Source: Defluviitaleaceae bacterium (GTDB lineage Bacteria; Bacillota; Clostridia; Lachnospirales; WQUN01). From it: a DNA stretch of 43,158 nucleotides. Under the pieces are notes generated by a model that was not told the DNA's origin, did no database searches, and saw nothing but the letters and a program-made list of their open reading frames with translations. Where the stretch lies: contig WQVY01000015.1 in the NCBI GenBank assembly GCA_009785605.1, forward strand, positions 1 through 43,158. Reading direction: 5' to 3'. The translations under genes and the position numbers were made by a program. Every line of letters begins with the position of its first letter. Within the stretch, counting starts at the first letter, position 1. Positions 16,379-25,473 of this stretch are shown piece after piece.

Positions 16379-17524
16379 CTAAAATTGTCTGCTTTGCCTT
16401 AGCAGCTCACCTATAGGTTTCCCTTCGTGGATGTGGTTTATTGCGTCAGCAAATACCTTTGCGACAGACAATACTTTCAACTTAGGCCCGCTACATGCAC
16501 GTGCCGGGTCGCGAAGGCGAGGTGTTTCTCCTGCGTCCGAAGAATCTGCTTCCATATAGTTAGTCAAGTCCATCACGTCGTGTTCCTTGTTTACTTTCAA
16601 TGCTATACGCTCGTGAGGTATGTCGTCACTTATAGCAATTGTATCCAATACCACAACTTCGTCCAGGGCAGATTTTTCTATTAGGCTTACTGCGTCACCC
16701 ACAAGTATTGGGTGGGTTATGCATGCGTAAATAGCCTTAGGTTCGTGTCGTTGTATTTCTTCTACTGCTTTGTAGAGTGTTGTGCCAGTTGTGAGTAGGT
16801 CATCTAACAAGATAACTGTTTTATCCTTAACATCACCTATGAAATGGGTGATTTTTACGGTGTTAGAATCTATGCGGCGCTTGACTGCCACCGCAAGGGG
16901 GATAGAGTCGAGGTTATTGTCTATTGTTGCCAGCTCACATGCAAAGCTATGCGAGTTGGCCACACTCCCGGTGTCCGGAGACACAACAACTATGTCCGAA
17001 AGGTCGTTTCCTAAATTTTCGCGGACATAGTTAGCAAAAAGGAAACGGCTTTTTAGATGGTCTACTGGGATATTAAAAAACCCTTGGATTTGTGGGCTAT
17101 GCAGGTCAATAGTAAGGATGCGATCCGCCCCGGCGGCTGTTATAAGGTCCGCAACAAGCCTGGCGCTTATGGGTTCGCGCTTGTCGGATACGCGGTCTTG
17201 CCTGGCATACCCAAAGTACGGGATGACCGCAGTAATACGTGCAGCAGACGAGCGGCGCATAGCGTCTATCATGATCAAAAGCTCCATCAGATGGTCGTTT
17301 ACAGGTGGAGATGTGGGTTGAACAATAAAAACATCTGCACCCCGTACCGATGTAAGGTCTTTTACTTGGATTTCACCATCAGAAAATGTGGATACCTTTG
17401 CACTGCATACCTGTTTCCCTAAATGCTTGGCAATTGCTTCGGCAAGTTTCCTGTTTGCATTAGCCGAAAATATCCTAATTTCACCGATAGTCGAATGCGC
17501 TTTAATATCCTTTGCCAACTGCAT
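16379..17524 (-). CDS. prs: Ribose-phosphate pyrophosphokinase with C-terminal insertion
   Basis: Makes PRPP from ribose-5-phosphate and ATP. The N-terminus (IRIFSANANRKLAEAIAKHLG), the KVSTFSDGEIQV and NDHLMELLIMIDAMRRSSAARITAVIPYFGYARQDR segments, and the PRPP loop VILLDDLLTTGTTL identify it firmly. The protein is 381 residues, against about 310-320 for usual Prs. Part of the excess is a stretch near 321-345 (SSDAGETPRLRDPARACSG) placed between the last core strand (ERIALKVNKEHDVMDL) and the conserved end (LKVLSVAKVFADAINHIHEGKPIGEL). It looks like a foreign in-frame insert. The start has GGGGAGGA 9 bases upstream. It lies 50 bases after recA. Confidence 0.93.
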   Translation of the reverse strand: MQLAKDIKAHSTIGEIRIFSANANRKLAEAIAKHLGKQVCSAKVSTFSDGEIQVKDLTSVRGADVFIVQPTSPPVNDHLMELLIMIDAMRRSSAARITAVIPYFGYARQDRVSDKREPISARLVADLITAAGADRILTIDLHSPQIQGFFNIPVDHLKSRFLFANYVRENLGNDLSDIVVVSPDTGSVANSHSFACELATIDNNLDSIPLAVAVKRRIDSNTVKITHFIGDVKDKTVILLDDLLTTGTTLYKAVEEIQRHEPKAIYACITHPILVGDAVSLIEKSALDEVVVLDTIAISDDIPHERIALKVNKEHDVMDLTNYMEADSSDAGETPRLRDPARACSGPKLKVLSVAKVFADAINHIHEGKPIGELLRQSRQF

Positions 17525-17574
17525 ATCAACATTCCTCCCCTAATACTAATTTTGTCCTAGTCCCAATCCTAATC

Positions 17575-18750
17575 TTAGTACTCCTCATCATCCATATCAA
17601 CATCCAGCAGTTCTATTTCCAGTGTATCGTCGATATCATCGCTTGCAAGTGCCTCAGGGTCCACACTTACATAGTTGTCTGGCGAAGACAGGGCTTCTAG
17701 GGTTTTCATTCCATAATGGGTACGTGCAGCGTTTTCTATTTCGCGGATAATTTCTGGGTGTTCTTTTAGGTATAGCTTGGCGTTTTCCCGGCCTTGGCCT
17801 AGGCGTGTCTCACCGTAAGAATACCACGAGCCGCTCTTGTTTACTAAGTTTAGCTGTGCGCCAAGGTCTAGTAAATCTCCGTCTTTGGAAATTCCTTCGC
17901 CGTACATAATATCTACTTCGCAATTCCTAAATGGTGGTGCAACTTTGTTTTTTGTAATTTTTATTTTTGTGCGGTTGCCGATGGTCATCTCGCCGGTTTT
18001 GATGGCTTCTGCACGCCTGATATCTATGCGAATGGAGGAATAAAACTTTAACGCACGCCCACCGGTGGTGGTTTCGGGGCTACCGTAGGTCACGCCTATC
18101 TTGTCGCGCAACTGGTTGATGAAAATCACGATGCAGTTGGTTTTGCTGGTAATACCGGTTAGCTTTCTTAAAGCTTGGGACATAAGCCTTGCTTGTACAC
18201 CTACGGAGCTTTGGCCCATTTCACCCTCTATCTCGCTGCGTGGTACCAGTGCAGCTACAGAGTCCACAACCACTATGTCTATGGCAGCAGAACGCACCAT
18301 AGCTTCTGCTATTTCTAGGGCTTGCTCGCCATCGTCTGGTTGGGAGATGTAAAGTTCGTCTATATTAACGCCCAACTTTCTGGCGTATATAGGGTCTAGG
18401 GCATGTTCTGCGTCTACATATCCCGCTACGCCGCCTAGCTTTTGGCACTCTGCCACGACATGAAGCGCTAATGTTGTCTTACCAGAAGACTCTGGGCCGT
18501 AAATTTCCACTATGCGGCCCTTTGGTATGCCGCCTACCCCCAGGGCTACGTCTATGGATAGTATCCCAGTGGTTATTACTGGGATATCTACGTGTGGGAT
18601 ATCACCCATTTTTATAACTGCGCCTTTGCCAAACTGTTTTTCTATGTTGGAAAGGGCGTTTTGAAGGGCTTCCTCCTTGGCTGCTACCGGGTCTTGGTTG
18701 ACTACGGGTTTGGCCTTTGTGGCTGCTTTGGTGCTTGCTTTTTTGGGCAT
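17575..18750 (-). CDS. recA: Recombinase A
   Basis: A 391-residue RecA. Walker A is G85-PESSGK-T92. Walker B ([12 protein letters not shown]), loop L1 ([25 protein letters not shown]), loop L2 ([18 protein letters not shown]) and the acidic C-terminal tail ([20 protein letters not shown]) are all clear. The Lys/Ala/Thr-rich N-terminal extension is longer than in E. coli. The ATG at 18750 is chosen because AAAGAAAGG lies 9 bases upstream; an ATG at 18759 touches that site. It follows cinA by about 60 bases, as in many Bacillota, where cinA and recA are co-expressed. Confidence 0.98.
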   Translation of the reverse strand: MPKKASTKAATKAKPVVNQDPVAAKEEALQNALSNIEKQFGKGAVIKMGDIPHVDIPVITTGILSIDVALGVGGIPKGRIVEIYGPESSGKTTLALHVVAECQKLGGVAGYVDAEHALDPIYARKLGVNIDELYISQPDDGEQALEIAEAMVRSAAIDIVVVDSVAALVPRSEIEGEMGQSSVGVQARLMSQALRKLTGITSKTNCIVIFINQLRDKIGVTYGSPETTTGGRALKFYSSIRIDIRRAEAIKTGEMTIGNRTKIKITKNKVAPPFRNCEVDIMYGEGISKDGDLLDLGAQLNLVNKSGSWYSYGETRLGQGRENAKLYLKEHPEIIREIENAARTHYGMKTLEALSSPDNYVSVDPEALASDDIDDTLEIELLDVDMDDEEY

Positions 18751-18809
18751 GGTCTGCATCCTTTCTTTGGTGCTGTATGTTTTGGGTTGTTAGGATTTTG
18801 ATGTCTTGG

Positions 18810-20033
18810 CTATAATGCCAGCCTCATCATATCCATTGCCGCTACTACGGCCCTTGCGCGGATTTCGTTTCTATCGCCTATAAGGCGCAGCTCTTTTGTT
18901 TGGGTGGCTTTGCCATTTATGTGCATGCCTATATACACTAGCCCCACCGGTTTATCGACTGTGCCGCCGCCCGGCCCGGCTATGCCTGTGGTGCTAATTC
19001 CTATGCTTGTCCCGGATGTACGTGCTACACCTTCTGCCATGGCAGCCGCGACTTGGGGGCTTACGGCACCGTATGTAGCAAGCATTTCATTGGAAATGCC
19101 TAGCCTTGCGGTTTTTGCGGCGTTGCTATAAGTTATCGCGCCTTCCATCAGTACATTAGACGAGCCGGGGATATCTACAAACGCAGATGTCAAGAGCCCG
19201 CCCGTGCAAGACTCGGCAATGGCTAGGGTGTGGTTTAGCGATTCTAGTCTTTGGAGGATATCGCTGGCCATACAGGCATCGCCCTCGCCGTAGATATGTT
19301 GGCCTAGCCGGTTATATATTTCTTTGGCAACTGGGGCAATTAGTTGTTTTGCAGCGGTTTCGTCAGTGGCAGAGGCTGTTATCCTAAGGGCTACCTCTGT
19401 AAGCTTTGCGTATGGGGCTATGGTCGGGTTGGTTTGTGCTTCGATTAAGTCGCTTAAAATTGTTTCTACTTGGCTTTCGCCAACACCTACGATTTTTAGG
19501 GTGCGGGAAACAAATGCCAGGTTTGTTTTTTTGCGCAAAAAAGGAACCGCATACTGAGTGAACATGGGTTTGAGTTCATGGGGTGGGCCGGGTAGTAAAA
19601 TTAGGGTTTTTCCGTCTTGCTCTATACATACTCCTGGGGCGCTGCCATAGTCGTTGGGCAGTAGTATACTACCTTGGGGGACCATGGCGTTGCGTTTTAC
19701 GTTATGGGAAAGCTTGCGCCCGCTAAAGCGCTTTTGTATAGCTTGCCAAGATTTTTCGCAAAGCACCATTTCCCGGCCAAAGTATGCCGCTGATACCTCT
19801 TTGGTTATATCGTCTAGGGTAGGGCCAAGGCCGCCACATGCTACTATCATATCCGCCTTGCTAAAAGAATGCTCGAGCGCGGCGGTAAGGCGTGCGCGGT
19901 TGTCGCCAACTGCCGTATGACCGTATACAGAGATACCCAGCGCCGCTAATTCCTGTGATATAAATTGCGCATTTGTGTTGGCGATATCGCCCAGCAACAA
20001 CTCTGTGCCTATTCCCAGTACTTCTGCTGTCAT
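18810..20033 (-). CDS. cinA: CinA-like competence/damage-inducible protein
   Basis: A 407-residue two-domain protein. The N-terminal MoCF/CinA domain (AEVLGIGTELLLGDIANTNAQFIS, then ACGGLGPTLDDITKE and LPGPPHELKPMF) matches the pyrophosphatase half. The C-terminal half, from about 255 (IAESCTGGLLTSAFVDIPGSS, GAITYSNAAKT, GISTTGIAGPGGG), matches the NMN deamidase PncC domain. Known relatives hydrolyse ADP-ribose-type compounds and deamidate NMN in pyridine-nucleotide recycling. It starts with GGGGGT as ribosome site, 19 bases after pgsA, and leads into recA. Confidence 0.95.
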   Translation of the reverse strand: MTAEVLGIGTELLLGDIANTNAQFISQELAALGISVYGHTAVGDNRARLTAALEHSFSKADMIVACGGLGPTLDDITKEVSAAYFGREMVLCEKSWQAIQKRFSGRKLSHNVKRNAMVPQGSILLPNDYGSAPGVCIEQDGKTLILLPGPPHELKPMFTQYAVPFLRKKTNLAFVSRTLKIVGVGESQVETILSDLIEAQTNPTIAPYAKLTEVALRITASATDETAAKQLIAPVAKEIYNRLGQHIYGEGDACMASDILQRLESLNHTLAIAESCTGGLLTSAFVDIPGSSNVLMEGAITYSNAAKTARLGISNEMLATYGAVSPQVAAAMAEGVARTSGTSIGISTTGIAGPGGGTVDKPVGLVYIGMHINGKATQTKELRLIGDRNEIRARAVVAAMDMMRLAL

Positions 20034-20052
20034 TGGTACCCCCTATTTTGTA

Positions 20053-20598
20053 TTAGCTTGCCTTGCCAAAAACCGAACGATTCTTGACTGCATACTCGAT
20101 ACCAGAATACAAACTGGCCAACACTGTAATAACCGTAAGAGATATTACTATCCAATCAAACTTAAACATCGCCAATGGCAAAAGTATATATATAATCAAC
20201 ACCATTTGCGTAATAGTCTTAAACTTGGCACTGGGGGATGCGGCAATAACAATGCCTTGCTCTACACACAGTTGCCGTATGCCCGAGACAAAAAACTCCC
20301 GGCTTATAATTAGCACCACTACCCATGCAGATAATGTCCCGCTGGCTACAAATGCAATAAGCGCTGCAGAAACAAGTAACTTATCCGCCAACGGGTCCAT
20401 GAGTTTGCCAAAATTGCTAACAAGCCCGTACCGCTTTGCTACATATCCGTCAACGGCATCTGTAATAGAAGCAACAGAAAAAATTGTTAGCGCCAGCCAC
20501 ATATTGGGGACTTCGCTAAAAGGCTGGGCTAAGTATACAAATAAATAAACCGGGATAAGGCATACCCTTGCAATGGTTATCTTATTTGGAAGATTCAT
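20053..20598 (-). CDS. pgsA: CDP-diacylglycerol-glycerol-3-phosphate 3-phosphatidyltransferase
   Basis: A 181-residue integral membrane enzyme that commits CDP-diacylglycerol to phosphatidylglycerol synthesis. The CDP-alcohol phosphotransferase motif is present as D47-AV-D50-G51-YV-A54, then G64-KLM-D68-PLA-D72. The usual Arg after Ala is Lys55 with Arg56 next, so charge is kept. Several membrane helices follow. The ATG at 20598 (MNLPNKITIAR) is favoured over the longer open frame because it fits the family N-terminus and has AGGGGG upstream. The start lies inside the last 17 bases of rimO, so the two are translationally coupled. Confidence 0.95.
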   Translation of the reverse strand: MNLPNKITIARVCLIPVYLFVYLAQPFSEVPNMWLALTIFSVASITDAVDGYVAKRYGLVSNFGKLMDPLADKLLVSAALIAFVASGTLSAWVVVLIISREFFVSGIRQLCVEQGIVIAASPSAKFKTITQMVLIIYILLPLAMFKFDWIVISLTVITVLASLYSGIEYAVKNRSVFGKAS

Positions 20599-21991
20599 TG
20601 CCCAATACCCCCTGTAAGTCATAATCATCTGCGCCGGTTATAGTCACATGCACTATATCGCCCGGGTTTAACCGGGTGGATGCTACAAAACGCACAACTG
20701 CATCTACCTCGTATGCATCATGCTGTGTGCGGCCTACATATATGTTGCTTTCGAGAGCTTCGTCTACAATCACTTGTATGGTATGGCCTATTTTGGCTTG
20801 TTGCTTTTCTTGATGGATTTTTTGCTGTAAGCGCATTAGCCTATCGCGACGGGTGTGTTTTACATCTTCTTTGACCTGTTGTGGCATTATAGCAGCGGGC
20901 GTACCTTCTTCCCGGGAGTAGGGGAAGACCCCTAGCCTGTCGAATCTGGCTTCTTTTACAAAGTCATACAAACTACGGAAGTTTTCGACCGTCTCCCCTG
21001 GGAAGCCTACCATTATAGTTGTTCTTAAGGCAATGCCAGGTATTTTTTCTCGCAAATTATGGATTAATGTTAGCAAGCCTTCTCTGGTGCTGGGGCGGCC
21101 CATTCGCTTTAGTACGGCTGTTTCGCTGTGCTGTATGGGCATATCTATATATTTGCATACATTTGTAAGCTCTGCCATAGCCGTGATTATATTTGGGGTT
21201 ATATGCTCCGGGTAGGCGTACATTAGTCTTATCCATGGGCTACCTGGTAAATTGGCAATGGCTCTTATAAGCTCATGCAAACGGGGTTTGCCATACAAGT
21301 CTACACCGTACAGGGCGGTGTCCTGTGCCACCAATACCAACTCGCGCGCGCCTGATTCAATTAACACCATGCATTCTGCTAAGATATCCTGTATGGGGCG
21401 GCTGGTATATGCACCTCGTATAGCTGGGATTGTGCAGTACGTGCAAGCATTGTCGCAACCGTCGGATATTTTTACATGTGCCACATGCCCTGCCTGGAAA
21501 TATGAGCGTGACAGTGAGCGAATAAGCCCGGGGTCGCTCTTAATCATAGGCACCGCCGGACATTGTTCACCCATTAGCTTAAGCACTACTTGTACAATTG
21601 TTTCTGTATCTTTAACCCCTAGTATCGCATCTGCTTCTGGTATGGCTGTTTTAGCATCCTCGCGGTATCTCTCGGACATGCAGCCGGTGACTATTAAAGC
21701 GCGGCAGGGCGAAGATGCATCTGCTTTATATGAAGCCATTTCTAAAATTGTATCTATGCTTTCTTGAGTTGCTTCGCGGATAAACCCACATGTGTTTACG
21801 ATAATTGCATCTGCTTTTTGTGGGTCAGTTACGGGGGTAAACCGCCTGGTTTCTAGCAACCTGGCAAGCATAACTTCACTGTCTACCCGGTTTTTATCGC
21901 ATCCTAATGTTATTAAATACACGCAAAAGGAAATGCCCGCATCTTCGCAGACATTCCCCTTTTCTTGTGTGATATCAATGTTTCTTGTCAT
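20582..21991 (-). CDS. rimO: Ribosomal protein uS12 methylthiotransferase RimO
   Basis: A 469-residue radical SAM methylthiotransferase that would modify the conserved Asp of ribosomal protein S12. The N-terminal UPF0004 domain has its three cluster cysteines at C31 (LGCDKNRVDSE), C68 (VNTCGF) and C104 (VTGCMSERY). The radical SAM motif is C179-x3-C183-x2-C186 (GCDNACTYCTIP). A TRAM-type C-terminal domain ends the protein. LGCDKNRVDSE separates RimO from MiaB. A 22-residue extension precedes the usual start (VYLITLGC) and may mean that translation begins later. It follows ftsK by 18 bases. Confidence 0.95.
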   Translation of the reverse strand: MTRNIDITQEKGNVCEDAGISFCVYLITLGCDKNRVDSEVMLARLLETRRFTPVTDPQKADAIIVNTCGFIREATQESIDTILEMASYKADASSPCRALIVTGCMSERYREDAKTAIPEADAILGVKDTETIVQVVLKLMGEQCPAVPMIKSDPGLIRSLSRSYFQAGHVAHVKISDGCDNACTYCTIPAIRGAYTSRPIQDILAECMVLIESGARELVLVAQDTALYGVDLYGKPRLHELIRAIANLPGSPWIRLMYAYPEHITPNIITAMAELTNVCKYIDMPIQHSETAVLKRMGRPSTREGLLTLIHNLREKIPGIALRTTIMVGFPGETVENFRSLYDFVKEARFDRLGVFPYSREEGTPAAIMPQQVKEDVKHTRRDRLMRLQQKIHQEKQQAKIGHTIQVIVDEALESNIYVGRTQHDAYEVDAVVRFVASTRLNPGDIVHVTITGADDYDLQGVLGNESSK

Positions 21992-22009
21992 TCATTTGTC
22001 CCCTAATTA

Positions 22010-24649
22010 CTAATTAGTCATCCCATATAGTTCATGGTATTCGTCTCTGGTGATTGTTACTTTGCGCGGTTTTACTCCGTCTTCGGGTCCAACAATCCCC
22101 CTAAGCTCCAGCTCATCCATCAGCCTAGATGCCCGGTTATACCCAATTCTAAACTGCCGCTGTAGCATACTGGTAGAAGCCTTTCCCTTAGAAAGTAAAA
22201 AGTCTACTGCATCGTGAAAAAATTCGTCTACATCGCCTTCGATAACGGCCTTGCCGGGCATGGTAACTTCTTGAATCATCTGCTGAGTATACTCTGTAGG
22301 AGGGGACTGTGTTTTAAGGAAGCTAACCAAGTTTTCTACTTCTTTATCAGAAATAAACCCACCCTGTATACGCATGGGTTTGTTGTTGCCCATAGGCGAA
22401 AATAGCATATCGCCTTTGCCTAGCAGCTTCTCTGCGCCATACATGTCAAGTACAGTGCGGCTGTCTGTTCCGCTGCTTACCGCAAAAGCCAACCTTGACG
22501 GTATATTGGCCTTTATTAGACCCGTAATAACATCGACAGAGGGCCGCTGTGTAGCAACAATTAAGTGGATGCCTGCGGCTCGCGCTTTCTGTGCCAGCCG
22601 GCAAATAGATTCTTCAACTTCGCCTTTGCAGGCCATCATAAGGTCTGCCAACTCGTCTATGATTATCACAATCTGTGGCAAATCAGGCTCGTTGGCTTTG
22701 GCCCTTGTCAAGTTAAAACCTTTTAAATCCCGGCAGCCTGTTTCTGCAAACATGTTGTAGCGGCTTTCCATTTCCCCAACTGCCCAGCTAAGCGCACCAG
22801 AGGCTTTTTTGGGGTCTGTAACAACAGGGATTAGCAAGTGAGGGATGCCGTTGTATACACTAAGCTCCACAACTTTGGGGTCAATCATCAAGAGTTTAAC
22901 CTCATCTGGTCGCGCCTTATACAAGAGACTTGTAATAAGCGTGTTTATGCAAACACTCTTGCCGCTACCGGTAGCACCGGCAATAAGCAAATGAGGCATA
23001 CGGGCAACATCAGTTATAACCGGCTCGCCAGCGATATCCTTACCCAGGGCAAATGCCAGCTTGGATGGGAAGTTTATAAAGCGTTCGTCATCTATAATCT
23101 CGCGTAAATACACGGGCTGTGGCTCTTTGTTGGGGATTTCTATGCCCACGGCTGACTTGCCGGGGATAGGGGCCTCTATACGTATGCCTTGGGCCGCCAA
23201 GCTTAGTGCCAAGTCGTTTGTCAAGTTGGCAATAGATGAAACCTTTACACCAGGCCCCGGCACTAAGTCGTACCGTGTGACGGTAGGCCCAACACTGGCC
23301 TCTGTGGCTTTTGCTTCTATGCGGAAACTACGCAGCGTTTCTTCTAATATGCGTGAGTTTTCTCGTATTTGAGTATGAGATTCTGCCTTTGATTTTAAAA
23401 TGGGTGGCTCGTTAAGAATGTGTAGGGGAGGGAACTTATAATCTTCATAACTGGGTGCGCCGTCATATGATATTCCCGCATTATGGGGCTGCCGCCCGCG
23501 AGGCGCTGGCATAGCTGCCGCAGGGAAGGATAGGACTCTAGATTCTGCTGGCCCTGACTCTGCATGTTCATTTTTGTTGGTGTGTGAGCTTGTATCTGGT
23601 ACATCTACCAAGCCTCTTATGACAACGGGTGCGTCTGACATATATAGCGCCCCGTCTGACTCATCGTCTGCTTCGTTGCCGGGGAAGACGGGAACTTCTG
23701 GCCGTTCCCTGTCAATGATGCGCCGCGCAAATAAGTGTGCGGTGTCTACTGTTGCTTCTTTGTTTGTGTCTATGTTTGTACCGTTTAGTTCTTCTTGAAC
23801 AAGCCGCACTTGGGGTAACTCGATTGCGTCGTCTTCGTCGCTTACATCGTATATAGACGGCTTTCTCGAGTTTAAGTCCGGCATAGATGCTTTAATGGCT
23901 TCTAGTGACTCGCTTCTGCTTTTGCGTACCAAGACGGGCGGTGGGGTGTCTGACTCGTTGTCTTCGGTATCATAATCATAGTCGTCATATTCTATGTCTT
24001 CTGGCAGGCGGGTATAGTGGTCTTTTGCGCGGCTGGCTACATCCCCCAGGACGTTTGCGCCCTTTGCAACCCAGTATACAAAAGACCGCCCGGTAAGTAG
24101 GACAGCCAATATAAGAATAGCAGCAGACAAGGCCAAAATAGACCCTACACGCCCAAGGATAATAAATACCAGTTCCCCAAACATAGCGCCAAGCACACCA
24201 CCCGAAAAAGGTCCCCCATACGAGAATGCATGACCTATACGCGCAAACACGCCATAATCTTCCAACACTGGCGCGTTAACTATATGTAATAAAGTTAGGA
24301 TAAGAGTCAACAATATAACAGACATAATTATTGGTGGATGCAGGCGGCGTGAAATAAGCGTACCAACCGCAACAATAATAAGAGCAATAGGCCATACAAA
24401 TGCCCCAAAGCCAAACAACCCAAAAAACAAGGCCCCAATCAAGCGCCCAACAACACCAATGGCATCCGGCACAAACACGCTAAGCAACAAAAGCAAACCA
24501 ATAGCAATCATGATTAGGCACTTGACCTCCCTATGTAGGGCAGGCTGCGTAGGACGGGCATTTATTTGCGGGGCTTTACGACGAGAAGACCCGCTTCGCC
24601 CACGTGACTTAGATTTAGAAGATGCAGTGCGATCTGATTTAGAAGACAT
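22010..24649 (-). CDS. DNA translocase FtsK/SpoIIIE
   Basis: An 879-residue hexameric DNA pump for chromosome segregation at division or sporulation septa. A basic N-terminal tail (RSKSRGRSGSSRRK type) precedes four membrane helices between about 40 and 190. An acidic, low-complexity linker follows to about 390. The motor domain contains Walker A (IAGATGSGKSVC) and Walker B (IVIIIDELADLMM). The gamma domain at the C-terminus (STSMLQRQFRIGYNRASRLMDELE) would read orienting DNA sequences. The ATG at 24649 is chosen because AAAGGTG lies 9 bases upstream; the open frame continues to a TTG at 24691. Whether it acts as SpoIIIE or general FtsK cannot be told; spoIVA nearby shows the cell sporulates. 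It heads the rimO-pgsA-cinA-recA run. Confidence 0.96.
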   Translation of the reverse strand: MSSKSDRTASSKSKSRGRSGSSRRKAPQINARPTQPALHREVKCLIMIAIGLLLLLSVFVPDAIGVVGRLIGALFFGLFGFGAFVWPIALIIVAVGTLISRRLHPPIIMSVILLTLILTLLHIVNAPVLEDYGVFARIGHAFSYGGPFSGGVLGAMFGELVFIILGRVGSILALSAAILILAVLLTGRSFVYWVAKGANVLGDVASRAKDHYTRLPEDIEYDDYDYDTEDNESDTPPPVLVRKSRSESLEAIKASMPDLNSRKPSIYDVSDEDDAIELPQVRLVQEELNGTNIDTNKEATVDTAHLFARRIIDRERPEVPVFPGNEADDESDGALYMSDAPVVIRGLVDVPDTSSHTNKNEHAESGPAESRVLSFPAAAMPAPRGRQPHNAGISYDGAPSYEDYKFPPLHILNEPPILKSKAESHTQIRENSRILEETLRSFRIEAKATEASVGPTVTRYDLVPGPGVKVSSIANLTNDLALSLAAQGIRIEAPIPGKSAVGIEIPNKEPQPVYLREIIDDERFINFPSKLAFALGKDIAGEPVITDVARMPHLLIAGATGSGKSVCINTLITSLLYKARPDEVKLLMIDPKVVELSVYNGIPHLLIPVVTDPKKASGALSWAVGEMESRYNMFAETGCRDLKGFNLTRAKANEPDLPQIVIIIDELADLMMACKGEVEESICRLAQKARAAGIHLIVATQRPSVDVITGLIKANIPSRLAFAVSSGTDSRTVLDMYGAEKLLGKGDMLFSPMGNNKPMRIQGGFISDKEVENLVSFLKTQSPPTEYTQQMIQEVTMPGKAVIEGDVDEFFHDAVDFLLSKGKASTSMLQRQFRIGYNRASRLMDELELRGIVGPEDGVKPRKVTITRDEYHELYGMTN

Positions 24650-24677
24650 GGCAATAAACACCTTTTCTAATGATTGC

Positions 24678-24698
24678 TTTTGTATTTGCAATACAAAA
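24678..24698 (-). promoter_or_regulatory. Perfect 9-bp inverted repeat in ftsK leader
   Basis: TTTTGTATT and AATACAAAA flank a 3-base loop. The repeat lies between the predicted transcription start and the ribosome site of the translocase gene, so it is either an operator or an mRNA hairpin. It is not followed by a T-tract in the ftsK direction. Confidence 0.55.
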
Positions 24699-24720
24699 AC
24701 GTTTCTAAGATTTTGTCAAA

Positions 24721-24749
24721 ATTATAGCATTAGAAAAGAAACCTGGCAA
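24721..24749 (-). promoter_or_regulatory. Sigma-A-type promoter for the ftsK-recA run
   Basis: Read on the minus strand: TTGCCA (24749-24744), a 17-base spacer, then TATAAT (24726-24721). This is a near-consensus housekeeping promoter 72 bases before the ftsK start, and the only strong one seen for the leftward run down to the aldo/keto reductase. Confidence 0.8.
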
Positions 24750-24848
24750 TGAAGGCTTGGCAGATGCATGCGAGGATATGCGTTTTGTTATCATAAATGC
24801 TAAATGCATCGCAAAACACTAATCCATTGTGGATTTACCGTATCAAGC

Positions 24849-24877
24849 TTAGCCGATAATATACTGACAAATATACT
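24849..24877 (+). promoter_or_regulatory. Probable promoter of the XRE regulator
   Basis: TTAGCC (24849-24854), a 17-base spacer and TATACT (24872-24877) lie 26 bases before the XRE start codon. The spacing is ideal, the -10 is good and the -35 is weak. It is divergent from the ftsK promoter 100 bases away. Confidence 0.55.
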
Positions 24878-24903
24878 CCATTAAGCGAACGGAGATGGTA
24901 TGA

Positions 24904-25299
24904 ATGACTAAAGTAGTAGAGAAGGCAAGACTGGATGAAGTAATTGGTAAGAACATACGCCTAGAACGTGAAGCGCGTAGGCTTACAAGAGACGAACTGG
25001 CAGAGATGATGGAGCTTACAACGTCTCACATGGGGCTCATAGAAAGAGGTGAGCGTGGCGCGACCGCCGTTACATTGTCTAAGGTTTCAAGGGCATTTGA
25101 TATCCCGGTAGACCATTTATTTTCTAACCCGCAATCTGGCGGGCTGACGATAAGAGAAGATGATAGCAATGGCCCACAGTCTACCCGCAAGAAGGTTCAA
25201 AGCCTCATAACATGCCTTAATGAGTCAGAATTAAACTTGGTTGTGCATACAATCAAAGGCATTATTGCCATGAGCAACAGCATAGAAGTGAATAGCTAA
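24904..25299 (+). CDS. XRE-family transcriptional regulator
   Basis: A 131-residue DNA-binding protein with a Cro/C1-type helix-turn-helix at about 14-72 (IGKNIRLEREARRLTRDELAEMM, then TTSHMGLIERGERGATAVTLSKVSRAFDIPVDHLF). The remaining 50 residues (RKKVQSLITCLNESELNLVVHTIKGIIAMS) form a helical C-terminal segment that probably dimerises. Such short regulators (SinR-like or element-associated) are common in Clostridia. It is a single gene between a divergent promoter for ftsK and two strong hairpins. The ribosome site is GGAGATGG. Its targets are unknown. Confidence 0.85.
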   Translation: MTKVVEKARLDEVIGKNIRLEREARRLTRDELAEMMELTTSHMGLIERGERGATAVTLSKVSRAFDIPVDHLFSNPQSGGLTIREDDSNGPQSTRKKVQSLITCLNESELNLVVHTIKGIIAMSNSIEVNS

Positions 25300-25320
25300 T
25301 ATAGACAATATATTGTTGAG

Positions 25321-25388
25321 ATATGTCTCCTTGAGAAGAAACAAATGAAATAGTGCTACACTATTTGTTTCTGCTCAAGGGGACATAT
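25321..25388 (+). repeat. Long imperfect inverted repeat, terminator-like
   Basis: A 35-base left arm (25321-25355) pairs with a 30-base right arm (25359-25388) with two mismatches and a 5-base bulge, closing on a 3-base loop (CTA). A run of five T ends the right side. It begins 21 bases after the XRE stop, so it would act as that gene's terminator, but it is much longer than needed. It is followed by a perfect 14-bp unit repeated twice (25393-25406 and 25407-25420, ATTAACAAACAAAA). Confidence 0.7.
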
Positions 25389-25416
25389 TTTTATTAACAA
25401 ACAAAAATTAACAAAC

Positions 25417-25449
25417 AAAAACCACCTTGCATAGTGCAAGGTGGTTTTT
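25417..25449. terminator. Bidirectional intrinsic terminator
   Basis: Perfect 15-bp arms, AAAAACCACCTTGCA (25417-25431) and TGCAAGGTGGTTTTT (25435-25449), flank a 3-base loop. The A and T runs at the ends make it work in both directions. It separates the rightward XRE gene from the leftward tRNA-Tyr/spoIVA unit. Confidence 0.9.
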
Positions 25450-25473
25450 AGTGATTGGTTCACTTATTGTAAG

